NCBI RefSeq assembly: GCF_051106095.1
Contig: NC_135784.1
Span: 152,245,428 to 152,309,427 of the forward strand
Origin: Pogona vitticeps
Taxonomy: Eukaryota; Chordata; Lepidosauria; Squamata; Agamidae
Direction: 5' to 3'
DNA: 64,000 nucleotides
In this document: positions 46,921-55,590 of the stretch, piece by piece
How positions within the stretch are numbered: position 1 is the stretch's first letter
How the letters are laid out: each line of letters starts with the position of its first letter
The notes under the pieces: generated by a model
Databases searched by the model: none
The model's input: only the letters and a program-made list of their open reading frames with translations
Told to the model about the DNA's origin: nothing
Position numbers and translations under genes: made by a program

Positions 46921-47363
46921 GATAAGATGTAGAGAACTTTCCTGGAGCGTCTACTCAGGTAATGCCCTGTATTTGTCATTAACGTTGGGAGCTTTTTTTT
47001 TTTTTTTTTTTGTTTGTTTCTTTTCCAAGGAATGGGGAGAATTTATTTGGGAACCACTAATCTTGTTTGACTCTTAGTAACAAAAGAAGGATACCCTGGT
47101 TAGGCCCAGACACACTCTTTCCCTTATTATAACTTTAAATATATTGGGAAAAACCCCTTATTACTGAAGCAGGGTTAGAGGCAAAGTTAAACCCCCCCCC
47201 CCCGCCCCGCCGCCCAGGGAGTGAGAATCCTGTAGGGAACAAGGGGAAGGGATGAGGGCATCCCATTATAAAGCCACCTTCCTAGGGGGGGATCTGCTTC
47301 TGGTTCCGTCCCGTTTCTAGAAAACTCTTTTCTCTCGCAGGTCAGGCTTCCAGAGTCTTCACA
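46921..47363 (+). promoter_or_regulatory. TMDD1: Candidate non-coding 5' exon, intron and splice acceptor of TMDD1
   Basis: A good donor, CTACTCAG|GTAATG, lies at 46958/46959 and a strong acceptor, TTTTCTCTCGCAG, ends at 47340, giving a 382-base intron. Twenty-three bases of 5' UTR precede the ATG at 47364. The acceptor is convincing; the pairing with this donor and the exon start are inferred. The intron contains a T run and C runs. Confidence 0.5.
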
Positions 47364-48287
47364 ATGCTGCCTCTAGGTAGGATAGTCTTTGTGTTCCTGG
47401 TGGCAACAGCCAGGGGTGACGACACGGTGGCTGATGACATTAGCAGTCACATGATGGGCCGCATCTCCGAGCTGCTCTCCCCAGAGGAATGCCAGGCTTT
47501 CTATGCCAAACTCCTCGGGCCCGAGGAGAACGTGAGAGAAGAGCTTGATCGGCTTTCAGAGAAAAGGAATCCCATTCGGGCCCGCAGGCGCCGAGACATC
47601 ATCAGCGTGGAGCAATGCAAGGAGACTTTGACCCACTGGCTGCAGGCCGAGGGGGACACCATGTACTGGGACCGCCTGTCGCGATCCCTCCAAGCCATCG
47701 GGCGCCCTGACGTCTCCGTCGAGTTGGGCAAGAACCTCAATCAGGACAAGAACTTGGAGATGAAGAAGAACGTAGAGGGGTACCATAAGACAGTCAAGCA
47801 CCTGACCTCCTCGCTCCTCCTGGAGGAGAATGAGATGGATATGACCGGGAAGGAGGAGAGAAGCCGCCAGGGCCGGCTGCGGCGAGAGGGAGGAGACTTC
47901 AAATCCAAGATCAAGTCTGGAGACTGGGATGAGCTTGAGCCCATCACAGAGAAGAAGCCACTGCCGCCCTATGGCAGGGGCCTCTTCGAGTGGTTCACTC
48001 CAGTGGCTGCCGGCGTCATCGGGGGGTTCCTCACGTCCTTCATCCTAGGGGGTCTAGCCCTCTATTCTTTCTTTTGGATCTTGAAGGAAGGACGTTCAGG
48101 GCCCATGCAGCCTAACAGCATACCTGACATGATTTTCCGTGCGCCCTCCCCAAGATGTGGTGGCATCTATTACTCATTCTCGCGGGTTAATGACTCTGGG
48201 AAATGCAAATGTAAGCCAACATTATTTGATGATGATGACTACAGCGACGAGGAAACCGAAGAGAAAGAATGCATTGTTAGGCCATAA
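47364..48287 (+). CDS. TMDD1: Transmembrane and death domain protein 1 (probable)
   Basis: A 307-residue protein in one coding exon. Seen: an N-terminal hydrophobic signal peptide (about 1-17, ending near ATARG); a helical charged domain (about 22-150) with Cys43 and Cys85, an LSPEECQAFYAKLL motif and a tryptophan pair region THWLQAEGDTMYWDRL, which would be the death-fold; a very basic RARRRR (72-77) that could be a proprotein-convertase site; a second basic patch RQGRLRREGG; one transmembrane helix (about 211-240, TPVAAGVIGGFLTSFILGG core); and a short cytoplasmic tail with four Cys and an acidic run DDDDYSDEETEE. The predicted topology is type I membrane. I match it to TMDD1 from memory of that little-studied vertebrate gene, which I believe lies near FIGNL2 in human; function is unknown. 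The ATG follows a splice acceptor. The frame is intact and no paralogue is seen in the window. If the name is wrong, the architecture still stands. Confidence 0.8.
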   Translation: MLPLGRIVFVFLVATARGDDTVADDISSHMMGRISELLSPEECQAFYAKLLGPEENVREELDRLSEKRNPIRARRRRDIISVEQCKETLTHWLQAEGDTMYWDRLSRSLQAIGRPDVSVELGKNLNQDKNLEMKKNVEGYHKTVKHLTSSLLLEENEMDMTGKEERSRQGRLRREGGDFKSKIKSGDWDELEPITEKKPLPPYGRGLFEWFTPVAAGVIGGFLTSFILGGLALYSFFWILKEGRSGPMQPNSIPDMIFRAPSPRCGGIYYSFSRVNDSGKCKCKPTLFDDDDYSDEETEEKECIVRP

Positions 48288-48308
48288 ACAAATGTTGAGA
48301 AGAATCAT

Positions 48309-48314
48309 AATAAA
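48309..48314 (+). terminator. TMDD1: Poly(A) signal AATAAA of TMDD1
   Basis: AATAAA lies 22 bases after the TAA stop, followed by a T/GT-rich stretch (48350-48376). This implies a very short 3' UTR. Confidence 0.75.
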
Positions 48315-48329
48315 ACCTGTATTTCTGCA

Positions 48330-48714
48330 ATAGATTGGAGGTGTGAGGATTTTTTTTTTTTGTTTGTTGGTTTGTTACAACAGGAACGTTATCAGCTCAG
48401 TTCACGGGTTATTGATTAAGATGGCATAAACTGCTTTTTTTTTTAAAAAAAAGCAGCATAGTGCAGTTGTTAGCACCACCCCTTGACAGTTCGCTGCCTC
48501 AGGCGTCAGATTTGCTGCCTCAGGCCCCTTCCTCAATGCCAACAAGACTGGCAGGTGAGTCTTCAGCATTGCCAATGACAACATCCTTGTCCAGTCCATT
48601 CTAGGCAAGAAGCTGGCTTAAGTGCAGGACTGGCCATCTGGCACACCAACACTCGACTGATCTCCTCCCCACACCTCTAAAACATGTGCTGACGGAAGGC
48701 TCCACAGCAGTTTG
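48330..48714. other. Non-coding, no feature recognised
   Basis: T- and A-runs at 48350 and 48436-48452; otherwise unassigned. Confidence 0.4.
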
Positions 48715-49165
48715 CTTCATTATTGGACTTCTACCCCGCCCATCTAGACCAAAGGTCTACTCTGGGTGGCATTACAAATTCAAAAATAGTTAAAAAACAA
48801 TACATATATACAGTACTATAAATCCAAGATGGCAAAATGTAAATTTAAGATACGGCAGGAGGGAAAGCCTGCCTAAATAGCCAGGTCTTGACTTTTCTTC
48901 TGAATACACCCAGAGAGGGAGCCAGGCGGATCTCCACAGGCAAGTTGGTCCAGAGGCGAGGGGCCACTGCCGAGAAGGCCCGGTTCCTCGTTCTTTCCTT
49001 CCGGACCTCCCTCGGCCTTAGGCCCCTCAGCTGGCCAGCCTGGCTGGAACGAGTGACTCTGGCAGAACTTGGGGGGGAGGCGCTCTGCTGGATATCGAGG
49101 TCCTAAACCATTTAGGGGCTTGATAGGCTGTAAGCAGTAATCGCATCTGGAAAACAGACTGCTAA
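48715..49165 (-). mobile_element. L2/CR1-type LINE 3' region
   Basis: On the minus strand it ends with GGGCGGGGTAGAAGTCCAAT. The body contains the conserved non-coding pattern seen in reptilian L2-type 3' regions (plus-strand GGTCCAGAGGCGAGGGGCCA, GAGAAGGCCCGG). Confidence 0.65.
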
Positions 49166-49795
49166 CCAAGGGAGTTGTTGTTGCAAAGGATTTCTGTTAT
49201 TATAAATGGCGCCAGTGTTGCACTTTTGAAAGTGCTCTCTCTCTTTCCCTTCTCTTGCCCTGTACTCGTCCTGGTTTGGCTACTTCTGGCCTCACATGTT
49301 TCTATAAAAAGCAGCTGCGGGCTGGTGGGGAGGATGCTGTGGCTTTCCAGGGAGCTCTTTACAAACCTGGTTAGTAGCACAAGAATGGCAGCCCATCGGA
49401 AATCTCCTATATTGCTTTAGGTATAGCAGGTCTGGCTCCCCGTGCAGTTTGGCCTTCAATGACCAGAAGCCAGTGGTGAGGGATTATAAGAACTGTAATC
49501 CAAAATCCAGATGGTCAAAGCTTTCTCCTTTCTGATGTGCAAGAAATAACCTTCTAAAGAGGATGTCCCATGTTCTGTGAAGAAATAGGGCCAGGCTGAT
49601 CTTTCATGCGAGGCATTGCAGCCAGGCATGGGAAAAATTCTGCTCTCTTTCTCTCTTATGACAACTCCTCCCAATCACCCGGGGGGGGGGGGAGGAGTTG
49701 TAGTTCAATATAGTAACGTCTCCTAGCTCTATACTGTATTACTGATTAGAAATCAAAAAAATTACTAAGATGCAGGGAACTCACACACCCTTTGT
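49166..49795. other. Non-coding, no feature recognised
   Basis: G run at 49681-49692; otherwise unassigned. Confidence 0.4.
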
Positions 49796-51868
49796 TTGTT
49801 TGTTCAGTCGTTTAGTCGTGTCCGACTCTTCGTGACCCCATGGACCAGAGCACGCCAGGCCCTCCTATCTTCCACCGCCTCCCGGAGTTGTGTCAAATTC
49901 ATGTTGGTTGCTTCGATGACACTGTCCAACCATCTCATCCTCGGTCGTCCCCTTCTCCTCTTGCCTTCACACTTTCCCAACATCAAAGTCTTTTCCAAGG
50001 AGTCTTCTCTTCTCATGAGATGGCCAAAGTACTGGAGCCTCAGCTTCAGGATCTGTCCTTCCAATGAGCACTCGGGGTTGATTTCCTTTAGAATTGATAG
50101 GTTTGTTCTCTTTGCAGTCAAGGGAACTCTCAAGAGTCTCCTCCAGCACCACAATTCAAAGGCATCAATTCTTCGGCGGTCAGCTTTCTTTATGGTCCAG
50201 CTCTCACTTCCATACAACACTACAGGAAAAACCATAGCTTTGACTATTCGGACTTTTGTTGGCAAAGTGATGTCTCTGCTTTTTAAGACGCTGTCAAGGT
50301 TTGTCATTGCTTTCCTCTCAAGAAGCAGGCGTCTTTTAATTTCGGGGCTGCTGCCTCCATCTGCAATGATCATGGAGCCCAAGAAAGTAAAATCTGTCAC
50401 TGCCTCCATATCTTCCCCTTCTATTTCCCAGGAGGTGATGGGACCAGTGGCCATGATCTTAGTTTTTTTGATGTTGAGTTTCAGACCGTTTTTTGCACTC
50501 TCGTCTTTCACCCTCATTACAAGGTTCTTTAGTTCCTCCTCACTTTCCGCCATCAGAGTTGTATCATCTGCATATCGGAGGTTGTTGATATTTCTTCCGG
50601 CAATCTTAATTCCAGTTTGGGATTCCTCCAGTCCAGCCTTTCGCATGATGTATTCTGCATATAAGTTAAATAAGCAGGGTGACAATATACAGCCTTGTCG
50701 TACTCCTTTCCCAATTTTGAACCAATCCGTTGTTCCATATCCAGTTCTAACTGTTGCTTCCTGTCCCACATATAGGTTTCTCAGGAGATGGATAAGGTGG
50801 TCAGGCACACCCATTTCTTTTAGGACTTGCCATAGTTTGCTGTGGTCCACATAGTCAAAGGCTTTTGCATAGTCAATGAAGCAGAAGTAGATGTTTTTCT
50901 GGAACTCTCTGGCTTTCTCCATAATCCAGCGCATGTTGGCAATTTGGTCTCGAGTTCCTCTGCCCCTTCGGAATCCCGCTTGTACTTCTGGGAGTTCTCG
51001 GTCCACATACTGCTGAAGCCTACCTTGTATGATTTTGAGCATAACCTTGCTGGCGTGTGAGATGAGTGCAATTGTCCGGTAGTTGGAGCATTCTTTGGCA
51101 CTGCCCTTCTTTGGTATTGGGATGTAGACTGATCTTTTCCAGTCCTCTGGCCACTGTTGAGTTTTCCAAACTTGTTGGCATATTGAATGTAGCACCTTAA
51201 CAGCATCATCCTTTAAGATTTTAAATAGTTCAACTGGAATGCCATCACCTCCACTGGCCTTGTTGTTAGCCAGGCTTTCTAAGGCCCACTTGACCTCACT
51301 CTCCAGGATGTCTGGCTCTAGGTCAGCAACTATATTGTCTGGGTTGTCTGGGATATCCAAAACTTTCTGATATAATTCCTCTGTGTATTCTTGCCACCTC
51401 TTCTTGATGTCTTCTGCTTCTGTGAGGTCCCTTCCATTTTTGTCTTTTATCATGTCCATCTTTGCACAAAATTTTCCTCTAATATCTCCAATTTTCCTGA
51501 ACAGATCTCTGGTTTTTCCTTTTCTGTTATTTTCCTCTATTTCTTTGCATTGTTCATTTAAGAAGGCCCTCTTGTCTCTCCTTGCTATTCTTTGGAAGTC
51601 TGCATTCAATTTTCTGTAACTTTCCCTATCTCCCCTGCATTTTGTTTCCCTTCTCTTTTCTGCTATTTGTAAGGCCTCATTGGACAGCCACTTTGATTTC
51701 TTGCATTTCCTTTTCTTTGGGATGGTTTTTGTTGCTGCCTCCTGTACAATGTTACGAGCCTCTATCCAAAGTTCTTCAGGCACTCTGTCCACCAAATCTA
51801 GTTCCTTAAATCTGTTCTTCACTTCTACTGTGTAGAAGAGTTCTAATTCACGATATGCCGTCTACTTC
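49776..51868 (-). mobile_element. BovB (RTE-clade) LINE, 5'-truncated
   Basis: The minus-strand element ends at low coordinates with GAGTCGGACACGACTAAACG and an AACA tail. The coding match runs upstream to about 51865, with frame continuing a little before the annotated start. The endonuclease half of ORF2 is missing, so it could not move on its own. BovB is known for horizontal transfer between squamates and ruminants; this copy is nevertheless in its ordinary squamate setting. Confidence 0.95.
49804..51822 (-). CDS. BovB ORF2, reverse transcriptase part (672 codons open)
   Basis: Copies LINE RNA into DNA at the target site. Reverse transcriptase motifs in order: NYRTIALI (247-254), QAGFRRGRGTRDQI (281-294), FIDYAKAFDYVDH (315-327, catalytic Asp317), GVRQGCILSPCLFN (373-386) and LRYADDTTLMAE (415-426, catalytic Asp pair in YADD 417-420). 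The C-terminal region contains ELWCWRRLLRVP, YFGHLMRREDSLEKTLMLG, GRPRMRWLDSV and a final HGVTKSRTRLND, typical of BovB. No stop over 672 codons, which points to a young copy. The displayed start is only where the frame begins with a permitted codon: the match continues upstream to Tyr-Thr-Val-Glu and then meets the truncation, so this is not a natural initiation site. The APE endonuclease domain is absent. Confidence 0.93.
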   Translation of the reverse strand: MKNRFKELDLVDRVPEELWIEARNIVQEAATKTIPKKRKCKKSKWLSNEALQIAEKRRETKCRGDRESYRKLNADFQRIARRDKRAFLNEQCKEIEENNRKGKTRDLFRKIGDIRGKFCAKMDMIKDKNGRDLTEAEDIKKRWQEYTEELYQKVLDIPDNPDNIVADLEPDILESEVKWALESLANNKASGGDGIPVELFKILKDDAVKVLHSICQQVWKTQQWPEDWKRSVYIPIPKKGSAKECSNYRTIALISHASKVMLKIIQGRLQQYVDRELPEVQAGFRRGRGTRDQIANMRWIMEKAREFQKNIYFCFIDYAKAFDYVDHSKLWQVLKEMGVPDHLIHLLRNLYVGQEATVRTGYGTTDWFKIGKGVRQGCILSPCLFNLYAEYIMRKAGLEESQTGIKIAGRNINNLRYADDTTLMAESEEELKNLVMRVKDESAKNGLKLNIKKTKIMATGPITSWEIEGEDMEAVTDFTFLGSMIIADGGSSPEIKRRLLLERKAMTNLDSVLKSRDITLPTKVRIVKAMVFPVVLYGSESWTIKKADRRRIDAFELWCWRRLLRVPLTAKRTNLSILKEINPECSLEGQILKLRLQYFGHLMRREDSLEKTLMLGKCEGKRRRGRPRMRWLDSVIEATNMNLTQLREAVEDRRAWRALVHGVTKSRTRLND

Positions 51869-51870
51869 AC

Positions 51871-52320
51871 AACCTCATTGAGAGCTCCTGCATCCGAAGT
51901 CAGTATAGTCATGATGATGGCCCGCTTTGGGTAGGCAGAATAACTTTCCTCCATACCTTTCTTTAGAAATGGGCACACCTTCTCTCCCACACAGCCTTCG
52001 CCACTAGTCACTCTTCTGTGGTTGTGATGTGCTTGCAATCGTGAATCCATGACACCATCACCTGATCCTAACGCACACTCTTGGCCTTCAAAATGCTCTC
52101 GCATTAACAGGTCTGCTCAGGTTTTACATACTAGTCACTCTCTTTGTGAAGTCGATGGACTCCCTACAAAGCAAGAACAGATCCTGACCCGTTGGCTTCT
52201 TAAAAGCCAAACCCACCACCCTTTGGTCTCCAGACAGGCAGTGTTATGTGCAGGTCTAAGGGAGACAGAAGTGGTAAAAGCTTGTAGCACCTTTCATCCC
52301 TCTGAAAGTGCACACTGAAA
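51871..52320. other. Non-coding, unassigned
   Basis: A minus-strand frame of 80 codons (51862-52104) has no recognisable domain. Confidence 0.4.
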
Positions 52321-52322
52321 TA

Positions 52323-52530
52323 CAGTATATCACAGAAGTGAGTATACCCCCTCACATTTCATAAATATTTTAGTATATCTTTTCATGTGACAACACTGAA
52401 GAAATGACACTTGGCTATAATGTAAAACAGTGAGTATACAGCTTGTGTAACAGTGTAAATGTGCCGTCCCCTCAAAATAACACAGCACACAGCCATTAAT
52501 ATCTAAACTGCTGGCAACAAAAGTGAGTTA
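52323..52530 (+). mobile_element. Tc1-type transposon terminal fragment
   Basis: After TA, the sequence CAGTATATCACAGAAGTGAG, then TACCCCCTCACATTTCATAA, ACAACACTGAAGAAATGACA and GGCAACAAAAGTGAGT is, from memory, the terminal region of a Tc1-like element seen in fishes and lampreys. GTGAGT[AT] repeats mark the inverted-repeat/direct-repeat end. The transposase and other end are missing. Confidence 0.7.
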
Positions 52531-52552
52531 CTCTTAAAGGTCTCCCCCCTTG

Positions 52553-52830
52553 CTTTTATTCTTGTAAAAGGCCTTTCAGCATCTGTTGAAACAAGCCACC
52601 TTGTGAACCAGTTCAGACCAGCTCTTTGATTGGTTACCTGCATCGACTCCACCCCATGCCGCTGATGTCGATGCAAATAGTGTGGCTCATTCTTATTGGG
52701 TAGAAGTAATTACTTGGCTCCTCATTGGACCAGTAGATTTCTTGGAAGGCCAATCTCCAAAAGGACAAGTGCTGTCAATTTGATTGGACCATATGTAAAC
52801 ATCTCGCCTGCCCCAATTAAGGGAAATGAT
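52553..52830. promoter_or_regulatory. Histone-type promoter relic: CCAAT boxes and an octamer
   Basis: Within 160 bases there are inverted CCAAT boxes (ATTGG) at 52629, 52695, 52724 and 52783, a direct CCAAT at 52750, and ATGCAAAT (octamer) at 52671-52678. An AATAAAAG-like TATA element lies on the minus strand at 52553-52560. Multiple CCAAT plus an octamer is the signature of vertebrate replication-dependent histone promoters (H2B for the octamer). The block TCAATTTGATTGGACCAT at 52776-52793 recurs at 54222-54239, next to a histone H4 stub. No histone frame starts nearby on either side. Confidence 0.45.
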
Positions 52831-53231
52831 TTTTTAAAAAGCCTCTGAATGTTGCTGAAGCTGTATATCGTGGTGCTATTTCAAACCCCAGAATTCATGG
52901 TGGTGACAATGAGAAGTGAAGACCGTTATGCTGAGTGAAAGGAAAACGACTGCTCTTCGCTTACTTGGGTGCTTGTGATGGTGTACTTTATAGCAGAGGC
53001 TGTACAAGCTGGCTGCTGACAAGGATGATGAACGGCAAAGCACTCTTGTTTCATATTGCTATTCATACATGTCACCGTGGCTAGAGGCAAAGCTCTGCTG
53101 GATATACAACCTGCAAGGAGCAAAGCACAAAATATTTCTTTAAAATCTACTGTGAACTTTATAGTATGAGCTCCAAATGGATCTGTGCCGTTGTAGTAGC
53201 TTCTGTAATAGGATTGGGATTTTGTTTACCT
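52831..53231. other. Non-coding, unassigned
   Basis: No histone or other coding match could be seen on either strand. Confidence 0.4.
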
Positions 53232-53375
53232 ATTAGACCTTAGATCTGCAGAGCCGGAAGGGACCCCATGCCATCATCAAGTCCAGCCCCTGTCAAGAAG
53301 GCCCAGTGGGGGAATCATACAACCTCTGGCTACCTAAACCACTGAGCTATTCAGCAGTCCTAGGCTTCTGGAGGT
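53232..53375 (-). mobile_element. tRNA-derived SINE with CR1-type tail
   Basis: On the minus strand the head contains TAGCTCAGTGGTTTAGGTAG, followed by GGTTGTATGATTCCCCCA, and the tail GACTTGATGATGGCATGGGG, TCCCTTCCGGCTCTGCAG. The tail is the form seen at CR1 3' ends, so a CR1 LINE probably moved it. Confidence 0.65.
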
Positions 53376-54220
53376 TTCTCCTCACCTCATATCGTGGCCA
53401 GAGGAAAACAACTGAGATGTAAGCTTTGCAAATACTCCCCAAATACTCAAGAGGTGTAAAATCCGCATCATTGCTGAGTGCAGTGAATATCTAAAAATAA
53501 AGTCCTTGAGCTACTGATTGAAAGTTAGCCTCAGAATGTGTTCAACTATGACAAAAGGAGGAAGAAGACAAAGCAACTTTCAAAATGCTTTGGCCAGGGT
53601 TGTACTTTTAAGTGGACTTGGGCATCGGGAACAAAACATTAATGAATTGAGAGAACTAGTGGCTGCTGAGTTTCAGCAAACCCTGTAGGAGTGAGTTGCT
53701 CTGTCCAATCAATTCAAAGAAATTATACTTTCCATATAATATACCACACACTTGTAGTTCAGACAAATACCTCAGTGCAACCTTTGGAAGCTTAGACTTC
53801 TTAGTAAAAAAGTTCTTTGCAGATTTATTGCATAGTGCACTATGACCCTGTTAATCAAATTATACTGGATCGGGAAATGCGAACAGAACCATAATCAGAG
53901 GCAGAATCAAACTAATTTAAATGTGTTTACATCAATGGGTTGAAAGCACCCTTAAATTTGTAGCTGACCTGTTTTGGTGCTTTAACAAGGACAAAAACGA
54001 AGAGATGGTTTTAATATGTCGAAACCAAACCAGAAACAGCTTTCAGTTTGTAACCACAAGTGGAGAGCAAGGATTGGTATTCTATAAAACGAAGGAAAAT
54101 AAATTGTCAACTTTCTGGATTAGTCTGTGAATTTCCTAATACAGTACTTGAGTACTGTACTGTATTGGATAAGGGGGCTTTTTGAAGGCTGGAGAGGCTT
54201 TCGATGCCCCAAACCCCGAG
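53376..54220. other. Non-coding, unassigned
   Basis: A small palindrome CAGTACTTGAGTACTG at about 54142-54157 followed by TACTGTATT. No gene-like structure. Confidence 0.4.
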
Positions 54221-54390
54221 TTTCAATTTGATTGGACCATTGATTTCTCGACCTGAATTGGAGGGTGGAGCCCATGCTCGCACTTGCAGTTTCCCCTCTG
54301 GTCGGAAATGCACTACCTTAAACTGCTTAAGCAAACAACGAAACGGGTCATTTTTTTTAAAAAAAGTGTAGTTTGAGAGGTAGTGAGATC
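54221..54390 (+). promoter_or_regulatory. Histone H4-type promoter relic
   Basis: TTTCAATTTGATTGGACCAT (54221-54240) with a CCAAT box, followed by TTTCTCGACCTGAATTGG (a second CCAAT), lies 150-170 bases before the H4 start stub. The 18-base core is shared exactly with 52776-52793. No good TATA box remains (TTTTTTTTAAAAA at 54349-54365 is the nearest). Confidence 0.45.
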
Positions 54391-54427
54391 ATGTCTGGCC
54401 CGGGCAAAGGAGGAAAAGGCTTTAGGG
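54391..54427 (+). pseudogene. Histone H4 N-terminal stub
   Basis: ATG TCT GGC CCG GGC AAA GGA GGA AAA GGC reads MSGPGKGGKG, the H4 start MSGRGKGGKG with Arg3 changed to Pro. An extra T then shifts the frame (TTTAGGG where TTAGGG would continue Leu-Gly), and the match stops within a few bases, with TAA soon after (54439-54441). The remaining 90 or so residues of H4 are absent. The match is short, but the nearby H3 body and CCAAT module support it. Confidence 0.6.
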
Positions 54428-54464
54428 CCACAACTTTGTAACACGAGGGCTGTGTCACTTATTC

Positions 54465-54660
54465 CCAGCGAGGCGTTGTGGATAATGATGAACTGGGACT
54501 CTGGTGCTCAGGGTTCGAATCCCTGCTCAGCCATGGAAACTCACTCCTTACCTTAAAAGCTTTGTTAGGCAGTGCTTCCACCTTAAACCATGCTGATTTT
54601 TACGGCTGCGTATCCCAACCACAAGCTGGTGGGATGGGGCGGACAAGGAGAGCTTTAGCA
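54465..54660 (+). mobile_element. tRNA-derived SINE head and body
   Basis: GAGGCGTTGTGGATAATG, then a perfect B box GGTTCGAATCC at about 54511-54521, then CATGGAAACTCACT, as in the copy at 2690. It lies between the H4 stub and the H3 body and may have contributed to the decay of the cluster. Confidence 0.6.
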
Positions 54661-54754
54661 TGGAAGGTAGGTGTTTTTTTAAAAGAAAACTTGACTATAG
54701 CACATTTAAGGACACTGCCGTAAACATGCAAGGTACCTTAAAAGTGAATCCCAG

Positions 54755-54792
54755 CCTCTTTTTTTGAGCCTGTGGTGGCTCTAAAAAGAGCC
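54755..54792 (-). terminator. Histone mRNA 3' stem-loop and downstream purine element
   Basis: On the minus strand GGCTCTTTTTAGAGCC (54792 to 54777) has a 6-bp stem and 4-base loop, the form of the replication-dependent histone 3' stem-loop, followed by ACCA and, after about 8 bases, AAAAAAAGAGG, which fits a U7-snRNA binding element. It lies 47 bases after the H3 stop codon, the normal spacing, and implies cleavage without polyadenylation. Confidence 0.85.
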
Positions 54793-54839
54793 GTTGTACA
54801 TTGGCAAGAGAAGGGAGCCAGGCCAATACCCAGCGTCTT

Positions 54840-55241
<402 letters not shown>

Positions 55242-55258
55242 TCAGCTTTTCTTTTTTT

Positions 55259-55279
55259 AGATAGCCCCAAGGGCTATCT
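55259..55279. repeat. Short perfect hairpin upstream of the H3 body
   Basis: AGATAGCCC-CAA-GGGCTATCT, a 9-bp stem with a 3-base loop, flanked by T- and A-runs. It is not the histone stem-loop consensus. Function unknown. Confidence 0.7.
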
Positions 55280-55429
55280 TTAAAAAAAAAAAAAGGCCTG
55301 ACAAACCGATGTATTGATTCGTGGTTCGTTGGTTAACCAGGGGGAAATTTGTAGTTTGTGCTTTGTCAAGGTTGATGACCCACAAACCAAGGCAAACCTC
55401 CATTTCGGCAGTTTGTTCCCATCTCTACT

Positions 55430-55590
55430 TTGAATGCATTTTTTGTGTTTTTATTTGCTGTCTTTTAGGGTGGTATTTGTTTGATCCTTGTTTTCTTCCT
55501 GTTTTTAAGCTTTTAATATTGTCTTTCAATTATGTAGGCCACCTTGGGTCGGTCTTAAGGAGAAAGGTGGGTTAAGTTTTTTTAAAAAAA
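55430..55590 (+). mobile_element. L2-type LINE 3' end
   Basis: TTTTAATATTGTCTTTCAAT, then TATGTAGGCCACCTTGGGTC and GGAGAAAGGTGGG followed by a T/A run. This is a common 3' end of reptilian L2 elements. Confidence 0.55.

Noticed and set aside
49796-50854. Plus-strand 352-codon open frame
   Set aside because: It is the antisense of the BovB reverse transcriptase frame, which explains its length; the protein has no domain of its own.
54511-54521. Perfect tRNA B box GGTTCGAATCC
   Set aside because: Belongs to a tRNA-derived SINE head; no cloverleaf or acceptor stem can be formed around it.
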